Part shown: positions 41,133 through 49,319 of the stretch, piece after piece
Position numbering within the stretch: the stretch's first letter is position 1
How the letters are laid out: the number at the start of each line of letters is the position of its first letter
Assembly: GCF_035552695.1 (NCBI RefSeq)
Contig: NZ_DASZKT010000113.1
Location: 4,522 to 68,521 of the forward strand
Origin: Actinospica sp035552695
GTDB lineage: Bacteria; Actinomycetota; Actinomycetes; Streptomycetales; Catenulisporaceae
Length of the DNA: 64,000 bases
Reading direction: 5' to 3'
Translations under genes and position numbers: made by a program
Notes under the pieces: model-generated
Told to the model about the DNA's origin: nothing
What the model saw: the letters and a program-made list of their open reading frames with translations, nothing else
The model's database searches: none

Positions 41133-43196
41133 TCAACCCAGTATGCGCAGCGCCCGGGCCAGCGAGCGGACCCGCGGGTTGCGGGCGAGGTCCTCCAGCA
41201 GCACCGGCGAGCCCCGGCCGTCGGCGAGCGGGTACCGCCAATTGGGGTACGTCTCCGCGTCGGTGCCCGGCAGGTTGTGCGGGCGACGGTCGCCGACCGC
41301 GTCCGGCAGGTACACCCCGACCAGCCGCGCTGGCGTCCACGCCAGGTAGCGGTGCAGCGCGTCCACGGTCTCCGGCTCGCCCGCGCCACGGCGCAGCAGG
41401 CCCTCCCGACGCAGCGCGGCGAGCCAGTCGGACGCGTCCAGCGACTCCCCCGCGAGCACGGCGGCGGTCGGCGGCAGATCGTGCGTCGTCACGGTCGCCA
41501 GGCTCTCGGTCCGCCAGCGCGCCGCGTGCAGCGGATTGCCGTTCGCGTCGCGCTCGAACCAGAGCACGCTGGTGCCGAGGATCCCGCGGCTGGCCAGCGA
41601 CGTGCGCACCCACGGTTCCACGGTGCCGAGGTCCTCGCCGATCAGCAGCGCTCCGGACCGGTGCGCCTCGAGCGTGAGCACGCCGAGCATCGCCTCGTGG
41701 TCATAGCTGACGTACGTGCCCTGATCCGCTGTCGCGCCCTCGGGGATCCACCACAGCCGGAACAGGCCCATGACGTGGTCGATCCGCAGTCCGTGCGCGT
41801 GCCGCAGCGTGCCCTGGAGAATCCGCCGGTACGACGAATAGCCCGTCTCAGCGAGCTTGTCCGGCCGCCAGGGCCGCGAGCCCCAGTTCTGGCCCGAGGT
41901 GTTGAACTCGTCCGGCGGAGCGCCGACCATCACGCCGTGCGCGTAGACCTCGGAGTCGGCCCACACGTCCGCGCCGTCCGACTGCGCGCCGATCGCGAGG
42001 TCGTGGATGATCCCGTACGGCATCCCGGCCCGCCGGCACGCGGTCTTCGCGGTCGCGAGCTGCTCGTCGAGCAGCCACTGCAGCCAGCAGTGGAAGTCGA
42101 TCTCGGCCGCCTCGGCCTTCTGCCACGAACGCGTCCGCGCGCTCTGCGGGTTGCGCAGGCCCTTCGGCCAATTCGACTCGTCCCGGCCGTGCCGCTCGAC
42201 GATCGTCATCCAGGTGGCGTGGGTCCGCAGCGGCTCGGCCTCGCGGCGCAGGAACGCGCGGAAGTCGGCGTCCCGGCCGGGGCCTCGCTCGGCGATCGGC
42301 AGTTCGTAGAGCAGCCGCAGGGCACTGATCTTCGCGTCCCACACGGCGTCCCGGTCGATCAGATCGCCCGCGGGCCCGGCCTTGCGCAGGTCGTCGCCGA
42401 GCGAATCGACCTGCTGGCGGATCGACGGCGGGGCGTACGCGTATTCGTACGTGGATTCGATCCGCAGATGCGCCGGGTCCACGTAGCGGCGCGAGGCGGG
42501 CAGGTAGGGAGAGGGGTCGATCGGCTTGACGCCGCTGGAGGCGTGCAGCGGGTTGATGACGAGGAATCCGGCGCCGAGGTCGTTGCCCGCGAGCAGCGCC
42601 AGCTGCGTGAGGTCGGCCAAGTCGCCCATGCCCCAGGACTGCTGCGAGCGCACGGCGTGCAGCTGCAGCGTGAAGCCCCAGGCCCGGCCGCGACCTTCGG
42701 CCGACGCCGTCTCCAGCCGGTTCGGGGCGACCGCGAGCGGGCAGCTGCGCGATTCGCCGCCGATGTGCCCGCTCAGCGTGTGCCAGCCGAGCGGCAGCCC
42801 GGCGGGGATGGCGTAGTCGTATTCGGCGAAGCCGTCCACCTCGCCGACCCGGGACCGCACCTGGGAGACGTCGTAGCGCCGGCCGCCGTTCTCGAGCTCG
42901 ATCCACAGCCGCGGCGCCGTGTCGACCGGGGCGTGCACGGTGACCTCGTCGCCGCGCCCGGTCCCGCCGCCCGGCTCGGCGCGCAGCACGATGCAGGTCG
43001 GCAGCGGTCGCCGGACGCGCCGGTTGCGCAGCGCTTTTCGGCACAGCGCCGTGGTGCTCGCGGGCACGCCGAAGGCGGCGAGCACGGCGATGAGCGTGGC
43101 CGTGGACACCTCCACCCGACGGCCTTGCCAGTCGTGGTATTCGGTGGCCACGCCATAGGCGCGGGCCAGCGCGAGCAGATCGGGCCCGGGGCTCAT
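41133..43196 (-). CDS. malQ: 4-alpha-glucanotransferase (amylomaltase, GH77)
   Basis: 687-residue cytosolic enzyme that transfers alpha-1,4-glucan chains, acting in maltodextrin and glycogen metabolism. An actinobacterial N-terminal extension (about 1-160) precedes the GH77 barrel. Catalytic landmarks: LRIDHVMGLFRLWWIPEG (nucleophile Asp), LLIGEDLGTVE (acid/base Glu) and TTHDLPPTAAVLAG (third carboxylate); substrate-binding SPYLPASRRYVDPAHL is also present. Length agrees with actinobacterial MalQ. No maltose transporter lies nearby. Confidence 0.93.
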   Translation of the reverse strand: MSPGPDLLALARAYGVATEYHDWQGRRVEVSTATLIAVLAAFGVPASTTALCRKALRNRRVRRPLPTCIVLRAEPGGGTGRGDEVTVHAPVDTAPRLWIELENGGRRYDVSQVRSRVGEVDGFAEYDYAIPAGLPLGWHTLSGHIGGESRSCPLAVAPNRLETASAEGRGRAWGFTLQLHAVRSQQSWGMGDLADLTQLALLAGNDLGAGFLVINPLHASSGVKPIDPSPYLPASRRYVDPAHLRIESTYEYAYAPPSIRQQVDSLGDDLRKAGPAGDLIDRDAVWDAKISALRLLYELPIAERGPGRDADFRAFLRREAEPLRTHATWMTIVERHGRDESNWPKGLRNPQSARTRSWQKAEAAEIDFHCWLQWLLDEQLATAKTACRRAGMPYGIIHDLAIGAQSDGADVWADSEVYAHGVMVGAPPDEFNTSGQNWGSRPWRPDKLAETGYSSYRRILQGTLRHAHGLRIDHVMGLFRLWWIPEGATADQGTYVSYDHEAMLGVLTLEAHRSGALLIGEDLGTVEPWVRTSLASRGILGTSVLWFERDANGNPLHAARWRTESLATVTTHDLPPTAAVLAGESLDASDWLAALRREGLLRRGAGEPETVDALHRYLAWTPARLVGVYLPDAVGDRRPHNLPGTDAETYPNWRYPLADGRGSPVLLEDLARNPRVRSLARALRILG

Positions 43197-43254
43197 GCAG
43201 GTAATTCTTCCGTGCCGAGGCGTTCGGTGAAACCCCGCCGCGCCGTATCAGATC

Positions 43255-43728
43255 TCAACGGGTCGTCAGACTGGCGGCCACCCGGGGCAGAAAGTACTCC
43301 CAGCCCTCGCGGTGTTCGCCGGGCGCCGGGTCCTCGGCCGCGACGACGACCCCGGCGCGCGGGGCGTGCACGACCTCCAACCGGGTTCCGAGCGCGTCGG
43401 CGAGGGCCGCGGGCGAGACCGACACGGTCACCCCGTAGCGCCCGGCGGCCTCCGGCTGGTGCGACCAACCCCAGGTGAAGGCCAGCAGATGGCCGGGCAC
43501 GTACTCCTCGACGACGCCGATCATGGTCTGGCCGAGTGCCGGGAAGCGGGCCAGGTACTCGCCGCCGGATACCAGATGGGTCGTCAGTTCCGCCGTCCAC
43601 CACTGCCGGACCAGGTCCGGGTCGGTGAACGCGGCCAACGCGCGCTCCGGCGGCACGCCCGGCAGCACCAACTCGGCGCTCACCGTCGCGGCGTCGGTCG
43701 CGATCGCGAGCTCGTACTGCGTGGCCAA
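43255..43728 (-). CDS. SRPBCC (START/Bet v1-like) family protein
   Basis: 157-residue protein of the activator-of-Hsp90-ATPase-like (AHSA1) SRPBCC group: VPPERALAAFTDPDLVRQWW and GGEYLARFPALGQTMIGVVEE are characteristic. The C-terminus has GWEYFLPRVAASL. These proteins have a hydrophobic ligand cavity; no ligand known. The start is a TTG preceded by GGGGAA with six-base spacing; the in-frame sequence makes no sense further upstream. Follows the HNH gene after a terminator. Confidence 0.82.
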   Translation of the reverse strand: MATQYELAIATDAATVSAELVLPGVPPERALAAFTDPDLVRQWWTAELTTHLVSGGEYLARFPALGQTMIGVVEEYVPGHLLAFTWGWSHQPEAAGRYGVTVSVSPAALADALGTRLEVVHAPRAGVVVAAEDPAPGEHREGWEYFLPRVAASLTTR

Positions 43729-43744
43729 TGCGCATTCCCCTCGG

Positions 43745-43786
43745 GCACGCTGACGTGCCCGCGCGGCGGCGGGGACGTCAGCGTGC
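43745..43786 (-). terminator. hairpin after the HNH gene
   Basis: Perfect 12-base arms (43745-43756 and 43775-43786) with an 18-base GC-rich loop, five bases past the HNH stop codon. It also lies just before the SRPBCC start, so it may be an attenuator instead of a full stop. Confidence 0.6.
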
Positions 43787-43790
43787 GCTG

Positions 43791-44465
43791 CTAGGCGGCG
43801 AGCGGGCTGACCGCCGGGAACATTCCCGGCTTCGCCACGGGCGCGGCGTGCGCTACAGGCTCCTCCGTCACGGCCTGAACACCGTCCGGAAGGGTCTCGG
43901 ATACGAAAAGACCGTCCGGGCCCTTGGGCTCGAACGGCAGAAGATCCACGTCGGCGCCGTATCCGCGCAGGTACGGCAGCCACCGTTGGTCTGTCCGGCC
44001 CGACGAGAGGATCCGCCAGGCCGAGCCGTTCGGTTGTACCGGCAGCCGCTTCATCCGCCAGCCCAGATCGCCCAGCGGGCGGTCGGCCTTGACGTGATTG
44101 CAGCGCCGGCAGGAGGACACGACGTTGTCCCACGCGTGCTGGCCCCCGCGCGAGCGCGGGATGACGTGGTCCACGCTGGTGGCGGGCGCGTCGCAGTACA
44201 CGCAGCGGCCGCCGTCCCGGGCGAAGATCGCCCGGCGGGTGAGCGGGACCCCGCGGCGCAGCGGGACGCGGACATACCGGGTGAGCTTGACCACGGAGGG
44301 GGCCGGTAGCTCCCAGCCGACTCCGTGCGTTCCCGCGGCGTGCAGGCTGGCGCCCGTGCCTTCGAGCGTGACGGCCTTGTGGTTGAGGACGAGGACCACC
44401 GCACGGCGTTGCGGAACGACGCACAGCGGTTCGTAGGAAGCGTTGAGGACCAGCGAATGGGGCAA
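43791..44465 (-). CDS. HNH endonuclease family protein
   Basis: 224-residue protein typical of actinobacteria: LVLNASYEPLCVVPQRRAVVLVLNHKAV at the N-terminus, and an HNH core with CVYCDAPATSVDHVIPRSRGG, the Asn in WDNVV and CRRCNHVKADR, giving two CxxC zinc knuckles and the HNH metal site. Probable DNA nuclease of unknown role. The start is TTG, six bases after GAAGGAG, matching the PHxLVLNASYEPL family start. The C-terminal 30 residues are low-complexity. Confidence 0.87.
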   Translation of the reverse strand: MPHSLVLNASYEPLCVVPQRRAVVLVLNHKAVTLEGTGASLHAAGTHGVGWELPAPSVVKLTRYVRVPLRRGVPLTRRAIFARDGGRCVYCDAPATSVDHVIPRSRGGQHAWDNVVSSCRRCNHVKADRPLGDLGWRMKRLPVQPNGSAWRILSSGRTDQRWLPYLRGYGADVDLLPFEPKGPDGLFVSETLPDGVQAVTEEPVAHAAPVAKPGMFPAVSPLAA

Positions 44466-45050
44466 CGGAGGCTCCTTCGTCAGCGCCCGGCACGTGGCTC
44501 GCACCGAACTCCGGGTACCCCTCGACCGACAACGCCGGTGTCCGTCTACGTCGAACCCGCGGGCGGTACGGCCATGACGGAACCATGGCCCCTCCGCCGC
44601 GCGCCGGGTTTGCCGACCGACTCGGACCCGTACGGGCCCGCATCGGGCTGACAATCACACACCCGACCGCGTCGCCCTTCGCAGGGCATCATCTGCGCGG
44701 CTGCCTGGGCAACCGCACACAACCTAGTGTGGCTGTGGGAGTTGTTCCCGCGCCACCCTGTTTTCACTCCGGCACACGCCGCGAGCCTGCTGGCAGCCTC
44801 GCATCACGGCCGGGGTGCGGTCAACGGTAGTCAACGTCCGGGGACGCCCTTCCGTTCCCGCCGCTGCACGACACGGATCATTCCCGGCGCCGACCACCCC
44901 GGGCCGAACGGCAAGGTACCGACGGGCGGCCATCGGCCGACGGCTCGGTGGAACGCTCAGGTGAGAGCCTTGCTCGGTCCTGGCGCGGGTGGACGGCCGC
45001 GCGGTGCCCTCATCCGGATCCGCTAGGTTGTGCGTGGTCCGAGCGAGAGG
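44466..45050. other. intergenic region between divergent HNH and MscS genes
   Basis: About 585 bases with no credible gene. It must hold two divergent promoters. On the plus strand TAGGTT at 45024-45029 is a plausible -10 for the MscS gene, placing the start site about 15 bases before its ATG. I see no operator, RNA or repeat of note beyond a short direct repeat TCAACG at 44821-44836. Confidence 0.5.
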
Positions 45051-46010
45051 ATGACCAGACCCGTGTCCGCGATAGCCGCAGCCAGTTCCGCCCCCTCGTC
45101 GCACAGCCCTTCGCCGAAGTCCACGAGCGCGAACTTCGCCCCGCAGAACGTCAGGAGCTGGGTGGACACGCACGGCTCGCTGCTGCTGAACAACGGTCTG
45201 AAGATCGTCGGCATCATCATCGTGTGCTTCCTGCTGCGCAAGTTCATCGCGCGCACGATCACCAAGGTGGTGCGGCACGCGGCGCAGGTGGCCGAGAGCC
45301 GCGCGGGCCGGATGCTGGAGGGCTCGGGGCTGGTCGCGACCGAGCGGACCAGGCAGCGCACCCAGGCGATCGGCTCGGTGCTGCGCTCGGTGTCCTCGAC
45401 GGTGATCTTCGTCGTCGGCACGCTCATGGTCATCTCGGTGCTGCAGATCTCGATCACCCCGATACTGGCCTCGGTCTCCGCGGTGGGCGTCGCGGTCGGC
45501 CTCGGCGCGAAGGACGTGATCACCGACTTCCTGGCCGGGATCACGATGATCTTCGAGGACCAGTACGGCGTCGGCGACGTGATCGACACCGGCCTGGCCA
45601 AGGGCACCGTCATCGAGGTGGGCCTGCGGGTGACCAAGCTGCGGGACGCCGACGGCGAGATCTGGTACGTGCGCAACGGCTCGATCGCCCGGGTCGGCAA
45701 CCAGTCGCAGGGCTGGGGCCGGGCCGTGGTGGACGTCCCGGTGCACTACGGCGAGGATTTCGGCCAGGTGCACGAGGTGCTGGCCGTGATGGCCGAGGAG
45801 CTCTACGCCGACACGGCCTGGCGCCCGAAGTTCCTGGACGAGCAGCCGCCGCAGGTGCTCGGCATCGAGAACCTCGACGGCGGCGCCGTGGTGATCCGGG
45901 TGCAGGCCAGGACCGCGCCGCAGAAGAACGTCGAGGTGACGCGGGAGCTGCGGCGGCGGATCAAGGGCGCGCTGGACGCCGCCGGCATCGAGGTCGTCAC
46001 GGCCGCCTGA
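45051..46010 (+). CDS. MscS-family mechanosensitive channel
   Basis: 319-residue small-conductance mechanosensitive channel. A Ser/Pro-rich start (1-40) is followed by three membrane segments: about 52-72 (IVGIIIVCFLLRKFIA), 115-135 (SSTVIFVVGTLMVISVLQI) and the pore helix 140-165 (ASVSAVGVAVGLGAKDVITDFLAG). The cytoplasmic MscS beta domain follows (IFEDQYGVGDVI, EVGLRVTKLRD, VRNGSI). Releases solutes during hypo-osmotic shock. I choose the ATG at 45051, with GAGAGG upstream, over a GTG at 45030 that overlaps the putative -10. Confidence 0.87.
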   Translation: MTRPVSAIAAASSAPSSHSPSPKSTSANFAPQNVRSWVDTHGSLLLNNGLKIVGIIIVCFLLRKFIARTITKVVRHAAQVAESRAGRMLEGSGLVATERTRQRTQAIGSVLRSVSSTVIFVVGTLMVISVLQISITPILASVSAVGVAVGLGAKDVITDFLAGITMIFEDQYGVGDVIDTGLAKGTVIEVGLRVTKLRDADGEIWYVRNGSIARVGNQSQGWGRAVVDVPVHYGEDFGQVHEVLAVMAEELYADTAWRPKFLDEQPPQVLGIENLDGGAVVIRVQARTAPQKNVEVTRELRRRIKGALDAAGIEVVTAA

Positions 46011-46166
46011 GGCCGTGCGCGACCGTAAGCCCCGCTCGGCTCAGGACCGCTCAGTACGCCCCGCCGGCCGACGACGCACTGGTGGACGTCGCGGTGCGGC
46101 GGTGAACTTCGTTCGGGATCTCATGCCCCTTCAGTCGGGGAAGGGCTCCGAAAGGTTGCCGGGGAC

Positions 46167-46205
46167 TTTATTCAGGTGCCCTGCCCTGCGCGGCCCTGCT
46201 AGCGT
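46167..46205 (+). promoter_or_regulatory. WhiB7-like promoter of the erm leader
   Basis: A -10 TAGCGT (46200-46205) lies 18 bases downstream of a -35-like GTGCCC (46176-46181). A short AT-rich patch TTTATT (46167-46172) sits three bases upstream of the -35, in an otherwise GC-rich region. WhiB7, the actinobacterial antibiotic-responsive activator, contacts such AT-rich patches next to the -35. The start site would fall at or near the leader peptide ATG (46214). Confidence 0.5.
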
Positions 46206-46213
46206 CCCCTCCC

Positions 46214-46270
46214 ATGTATGGCTCCATGTGCGCATTCGGCGCGCACTTCACCCGGATCCGCCTCGCCTAG
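46214..46270 (+). CDS. erm leader peptide (18 codons)
   Basis: Short open frame ATG to TAG encoding MYGSMCAFGAHFTRIRLA, 107 bases upstream of the erm gene. Erm genes are commonly controlled by a leader peptide on which the macrolide-bound ribosome stalls. Arg-x-Arg (+x+) is an established macrolide-dependent stalling motif, and RIR is present at codons 14-16. The ATG lies eight bases after the -10, so translation is likely leaderless. An internal ATG at codon 5 could also be used. The stop codon is adjacent to the first RNA stem of the attenuator. Confidence 0.7.
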   Translation: MYGSMCAFGAHFTRIRLA

Positions 46271-46373
46271 CGGCGGGCCGATCCTCTTCGATCCTCGACG
46301 CCCCGCCGCATCCGGTCATCCGCCGGTGCGGCACTTCGTGCTGCCCGGCTCCGATCACTTTCAGCCGCGGAGC
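46270..46373 (+). promoter_or_regulatory. erm attenuator: competing RNA stems
   Basis: The leader has several mutually exclusive pairings. Stem 1: 46270-46277 with 46302-46309 (8 bp). Stem 2: 46322-46334 with 46338-46349 (about 12 bp, one bulge and one wobble). Stem 3: GCTCCG 46348-46353 with CGGAGC 46368-46373, which masks the erm ribosome binding site. Alternative: GCCGCA 46305-46310 with TGCGGC 46327-46332, which would break stems 1 and 2. A ribosome stalled in the leader peptide would block stem 1 and shift the balance, as in known erm attenuators. Confidence 0.6.
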
Positions 46374-46377
46374 ACTC

Positions 46378-47172
46378 ATGGACACGTACCAGCGCCAGGA
46401 TTTCGGCCAGAACTTCCTCGCCGACCCACGCCTCATCGCCGCCGTCGAACGCCTCGTCAGAACCGGGACGTCCGGCCCCATCATCGAACTCGGCGCCGGC
46501 GACGGCGCGCTGACCAGGCCGTTGGCCCAGCTCGGCCGCCAACTCACCGCCCTGGAGATCGACCCTCGACGAGCCCGCCGCCTCGCCGCGAAGGTGCGCG
46601 CCTACGGGGCATCGAGCGCCGACACCGAGGTCGTCTGCGCCGACATCCTGCGCTACCGATTCCCCGACACCCCGCACACCGTGGTGGGAAACATCCCCTT
46701 CCACCTCACCACCGCCATCATCAGGAAGCTGCTGGCCGAACGCGCTTGGACCTGCGCGGTGCTGATCGTGCAATGGGAGGTCGCGCGCCGCCGGGCCGGC
46801 GTGGGAGGGGCCAGCATGCTCACCGCGACCTGGTGGCCCTGGTACGACTTCCGACTCGTCCGCCGCATCCCGGCGGCCTCGTTCCGCCCGGTGCCATCCG
46901 TCGATGCCGGCCTGATGACCATGCACCGCCGACCCGCCCCGCTCGTCACCGAGCAACGCGCTTATCAGGCCTTCGTCAAACAGGTCTTCCAGTCCCCCGG
47001 TCGAGGACTTCCCGCGATGGTCCTGCGCACAGGCCGGGTGCGCCGAGCCGAACTGCACGCGTGGATCCACCGAAACCGGATTGCAGCCCGCGCGTTGCCC
47101 AAGGACCTGACCGCCGAGCAGTGGGCCGAACTCTGGACACTGGCCGGCGGTCAAGGGCAGCGGCGGTCCTAG
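46378..47172 (+). CDS. Erm-type 23S rRNA (adenine-N6) methyltransferase
   Basis: 264-residue KsgA/Erm-fold enzyme that methylates A2058 of 23S rRNA, giving macrolide-lincosamide-streptogramin B resistance. Motifs: RQDFGQNFLADPRLI at the start, SAM-binding IIELGAGDGALTRPLA (motif I), ALEIDPRRARRL (motif II), VVCADILRY (motif III), catalytic VVGNIPFHLTTAII (motif IV, N-I-P-F), and the SFRPVPSVDAGLM block. The preceding leader peptide argues for Erm rather than housekeeping KsgA. Weak CGGAG ribosome binding site is buried in a stem. Stop codon overlaps the convergent GntR gene stop. Confidence 0.9.
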   Translation: MDTYQRQDFGQNFLADPRLIAAVERLVRTGTSGPIIELGAGDGALTRPLAQLGRQLTALEIDPRRARRLAAKVRAYGASSADTEVVCADILRYRFPDTPHTVVGNIPFHLTTAIIRKLLAERAWTCAVLIVQWEVARRRAGVGGASMLTATWWPWYDFRLVRRIPAASFRPVPSVDAGLMTMHRRPAPLVTEQRAYQAFVKQVFQSPGRGLPAMVLRTGRVRRAELHAWIHRNRIAARALPKDLTAEQWAELWTLAGGQGQRRS

Positions 47173-47945
47173 CCTCCCTGGGTCCGGGCCGGGCTTCCGT
47201 TGGTGCTGTCGCGGCCGGACAGCCTCGCCAGGGTGTTCGCGGACATCGAGTTGCGGACGTTGATGATCACGGCGTCGTGGCGGTAGCTGTCCTCGGACCA
47301 GGCGAGCGGCTGGCCGGTGGGTGAGGAGGCGAGCCAGCGCTGGCGCAGCAGGGGGCTGCCTCTGCGTACGCCGAGGAGCCTGGCCTCGAGGGTCGTCGCG
47401 CTGACGGCGTCGATGAGGTGGTCGCCGTGCGCGTGCACGAAACCCAGAGCGGTGAGCTGCTCGGTGATCGAGCCCATCGTCAGATCCATGGCGAGTATGT
47501 GCTCTGCGACCAGTCCCGGGAAGAACGAACGCTCCACCATGACCGGCTCGTCGTCCAGGGTTCTGATGCGCTGGAGTCGCAGCACGTCGTCTCCCACGCT
47601 GACGCGCAGCCGGTCGGCCTCCTCCTGGCGCGCGACGCCGACCTCGACGCTGAGCACCTTGGCACCGGGGCGGTGGCCGCGCGACGTGGCCCACATGGAA
47701 AAGCTCTGCATCTCGGCGAAGCTGTGCGTCGGCACTTCACCGAGCACCACGCGCCGTGCGCCCTGCCGTGCCGCGACACTGCCGTCCTGTTCGAGTACGG
47801 CCACTGCCTGACGTACCGTCCCACGGGACACCGCGTAGTGTGCCGCGAGCTCTCCCTCGGACGGAAGCAACGTGCCGATCGCGTACTCCCCCTGCCGGAT
47901 CGCCTCCCGCAGCTCCTGCGCAATCTGCTGGTAACGCGCCGCCAT
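47169..47945 (-). CDS. GntR/HutC-family regulator
   Basis: 258-residue regulator with an N-terminal winged helix (about 1-70: YQQIAQELREAIRQGEY, GTLLPSEGELAAHYAVSRG) and a C-terminal UTRA ligand-binding domain (about 90-240, with HRPGAKVLSVEVG and DEPVMVERSFFPG). ATG follows a strong AAAGGAGG. It is divergent from a phosphonate-type operon with a palindromic operator in between, so it most likely senses a phosphonate such as 2-aminoethylphosphonate or a metabolite. Co-factor identity is inference. Confidence 0.9.
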   Translation of the reverse strand: MAARYQQIAQELREAIRQGEYAIGTLLPSEGELAAHYAVSRGTVRQAVAVLEQDGSVAARQGARRVVLGEVPTHSFAEMQSFSMWATSRGHRPGAKVLSVEVGVARQEEADRLRVSVGDDVLRLQRIRTLDDEPVMVERSFFPGLVAEHILAMDLTMGSITEQLTALGFVHAHGDHLIDAVSATTLEARLLGVRRGSPLLRQRWLASSPTGQPLAWSEDSYRHDAVIINVRNSMSANTLARLSGRDSTNGSPARTQGG

Positions 47946-48122
47946 GCCGCCTCCTTTCTCGCTCTGGACTTTAGCCCGCAACCGTACCGCGAGTGCACCG
48001 CGATCGGACCGTGATATTCGCCTGGGACGATGACACGCCAGGCCTGGAGCAGTTATTGCGCCAGGCTAAACCGGGAAATCGCACCCTGTTCACCGTCGCG
48101 TTACCGTGGCCCGGCTAAATCC

Positions 48123-48138
48123 ACTTGTCCAGACAGGT
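48123..48138. promoter_or_regulatory. palindromic GntR-type operator
   Basis: ACTTGTCCAGACAGGT is a near-perfect palindrome (six of seven half-site bases match) 63 bases before the oxidoreductase start. The TGTC...GACA core is typical of HutC-subfamily GntR sites. It likely binds the divergent regulator and controls the phosphonate operon. Confidence 0.65.
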
Positions 48139-48200
48139 TACGTCGGGATGGGCGGTGTCCGGCAAGGGGCGGCGGCCGGTGGAACGCGAACGGAGCAACA

Positions 48201-49319
48201 GTGGCGTCAGCCCGGATGATCGTGGTGGGAGGCGGGGTCCTCGGCACCATGCACGCGTACGAGGCCTGCCTGCGCGGGCTCGAGGTGGTGCATCTCGAGC
48301 GCGAGGCGGGTCCGCGCGGCGCGTCGGTGCGCAACTTCGGCCTCGTCTGGCTGTCCGGCCGTGCCGACGGGCACGAACTGGCCCTCGCCCGCCGCGCCCG
48401 GCGGCGCTGGGCCGAGATCGCCGAGGACGTGCCCGGGGTCGGGTTCCGGCCGCGCGGCTCGATCACCGTCGCCCACAACGAGGCCGAACTGGCCGTCGCG
48501 AAGTCCGCCGCCGACTGGTCCGGCGCGGTCGAGCGCGAATTCGAGTTCCTCGACGCCGACGCCGTCCGCGAGCTGAACCCGGCGCTGCGCGGGGAGTTCC
48601 TCGGCGGCCTGTTCTCGCGGGCCGACGGATCGGTGGAGCCGGGCCAGGTGCTCGGCGCGATCCGTGCGCGGCTGGCGGATTTCCCCGGCTACACCTGGCT
48701 GCCGAACCGCCAGGCGGTGGAATTGGGCGACGCCAGCGTGCGCGACCACACCGGCGCCTGGCACGCGGGCGACGTGGTCGTACTCGCCACCGGCGCCACG
48801 CTCACCGGCATCGCGGGAGCCGAACTCAGTGCATTGCCGATCCGCCGCTGCCGGCTGCAGATGATGCAGACCGAGCCGCTCGGCGAGGAGCTGACCACAT
48901 CCGTGGCCGACGGCGACTCCTTCCGCTACTACCCCGCCTACCGCGACGCGGGCCTGGAACTGCTCGACCCGCAGGCGCCGATCGCCGCCGAGCACCGGAT
49001 GCAGCTGCTCATGGTGCAGCGCGCGGACGGCGGCCTGACCATCGGCGACACGCACGCGTACGACGAGCCCTTCGACTTCGCCGTCGAGGAGGCGCCGTAC
49101 CAGCACCTGCGCGAGGTGGCCGGGGCTCTGCTCGGCCGCGAACTGCCCGCCGTACGGCGCCGCTGGGCCGGCGTCTACTGCGAGACCACCGACGGCTCGA
49201 TCTACTCCCGCTCCGCGGTGCGGCCCGGCGTCATCGCCGTGACGGCCCCCGGCGGACGCGGCATGACCTGCTCCGCAGGAATCGCCGGGGAGACCTTCGA
49301 CGGATTGGACCTCGCATGA
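48201..49319 (+). CDS. phosphonate-associated FAD-dependent oxidoreductase
   Basis: 372-residue DAO-family flavoenzyme. N-terminal dinucleotide-binding MIVVGGGVLGTMHAYEA, HLERE for the ribose, ASVRNFGLVWLSGR as the family-specific block, and C-terminal VTAPGGRGMTCSAGIAGE. It resembles the TIGR03364-type enzyme found in 2-aminoethylphosphonate loci, thought to oxidise the amine or an N-methyl derivative; activity is inferred. GTG start after CGGAGCAACA. Its stop overlaps the next ATG (ATGA). Confidence 0.85.
   Translation: MASARMIVVGGGVLGTMHAYEACLRGLEVVHLEREAGPRGASVRNFGLVWLSGRADGHELALARRARRRWAEIAEDVPGVGFRPRGSITVAHNEAELAVAKSAADWSGAVEREFEFLDADAVRELNPALRGEFLGGLFSRADGSVEPGQVLGAIRARLADFPGYTWLPNRQAVELGDASVRDHTGAWHAGDVVVLATGATLTGIAGAELSALPIRRCRLQMMQTEPLGEELTTSVADGDSFRYYPAYRDAGLELLDPQAPIAAEHRMQLLMVQRADGGLTIGDTHAYDEPFDFAVEEAPYQHLREVAGALLGRELPAVRRRWAGVYCETTDGSIYSRSAVRPGVIAVTAPGGRGMTCSAGIAGETFDGLDLA

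Noticed and set aside
44466..45050. Small genes in the gap between the HNH and MscS genes
   Set aside because: Short frames on both strands are Arg/Pro/Gly-rich, lack ribosome binding sites and show no protein-like hydrophobic pattern.
46378..47172. Housekeeping KsgA (16S dimethyltransferase) instead of Erm
   Set aside because: The leader peptide, attenuator and short erm-like C-terminal domain favour Erm, and no pdxA/ispE-type neighbours of ksgA are present. A profile comparison would settle it.
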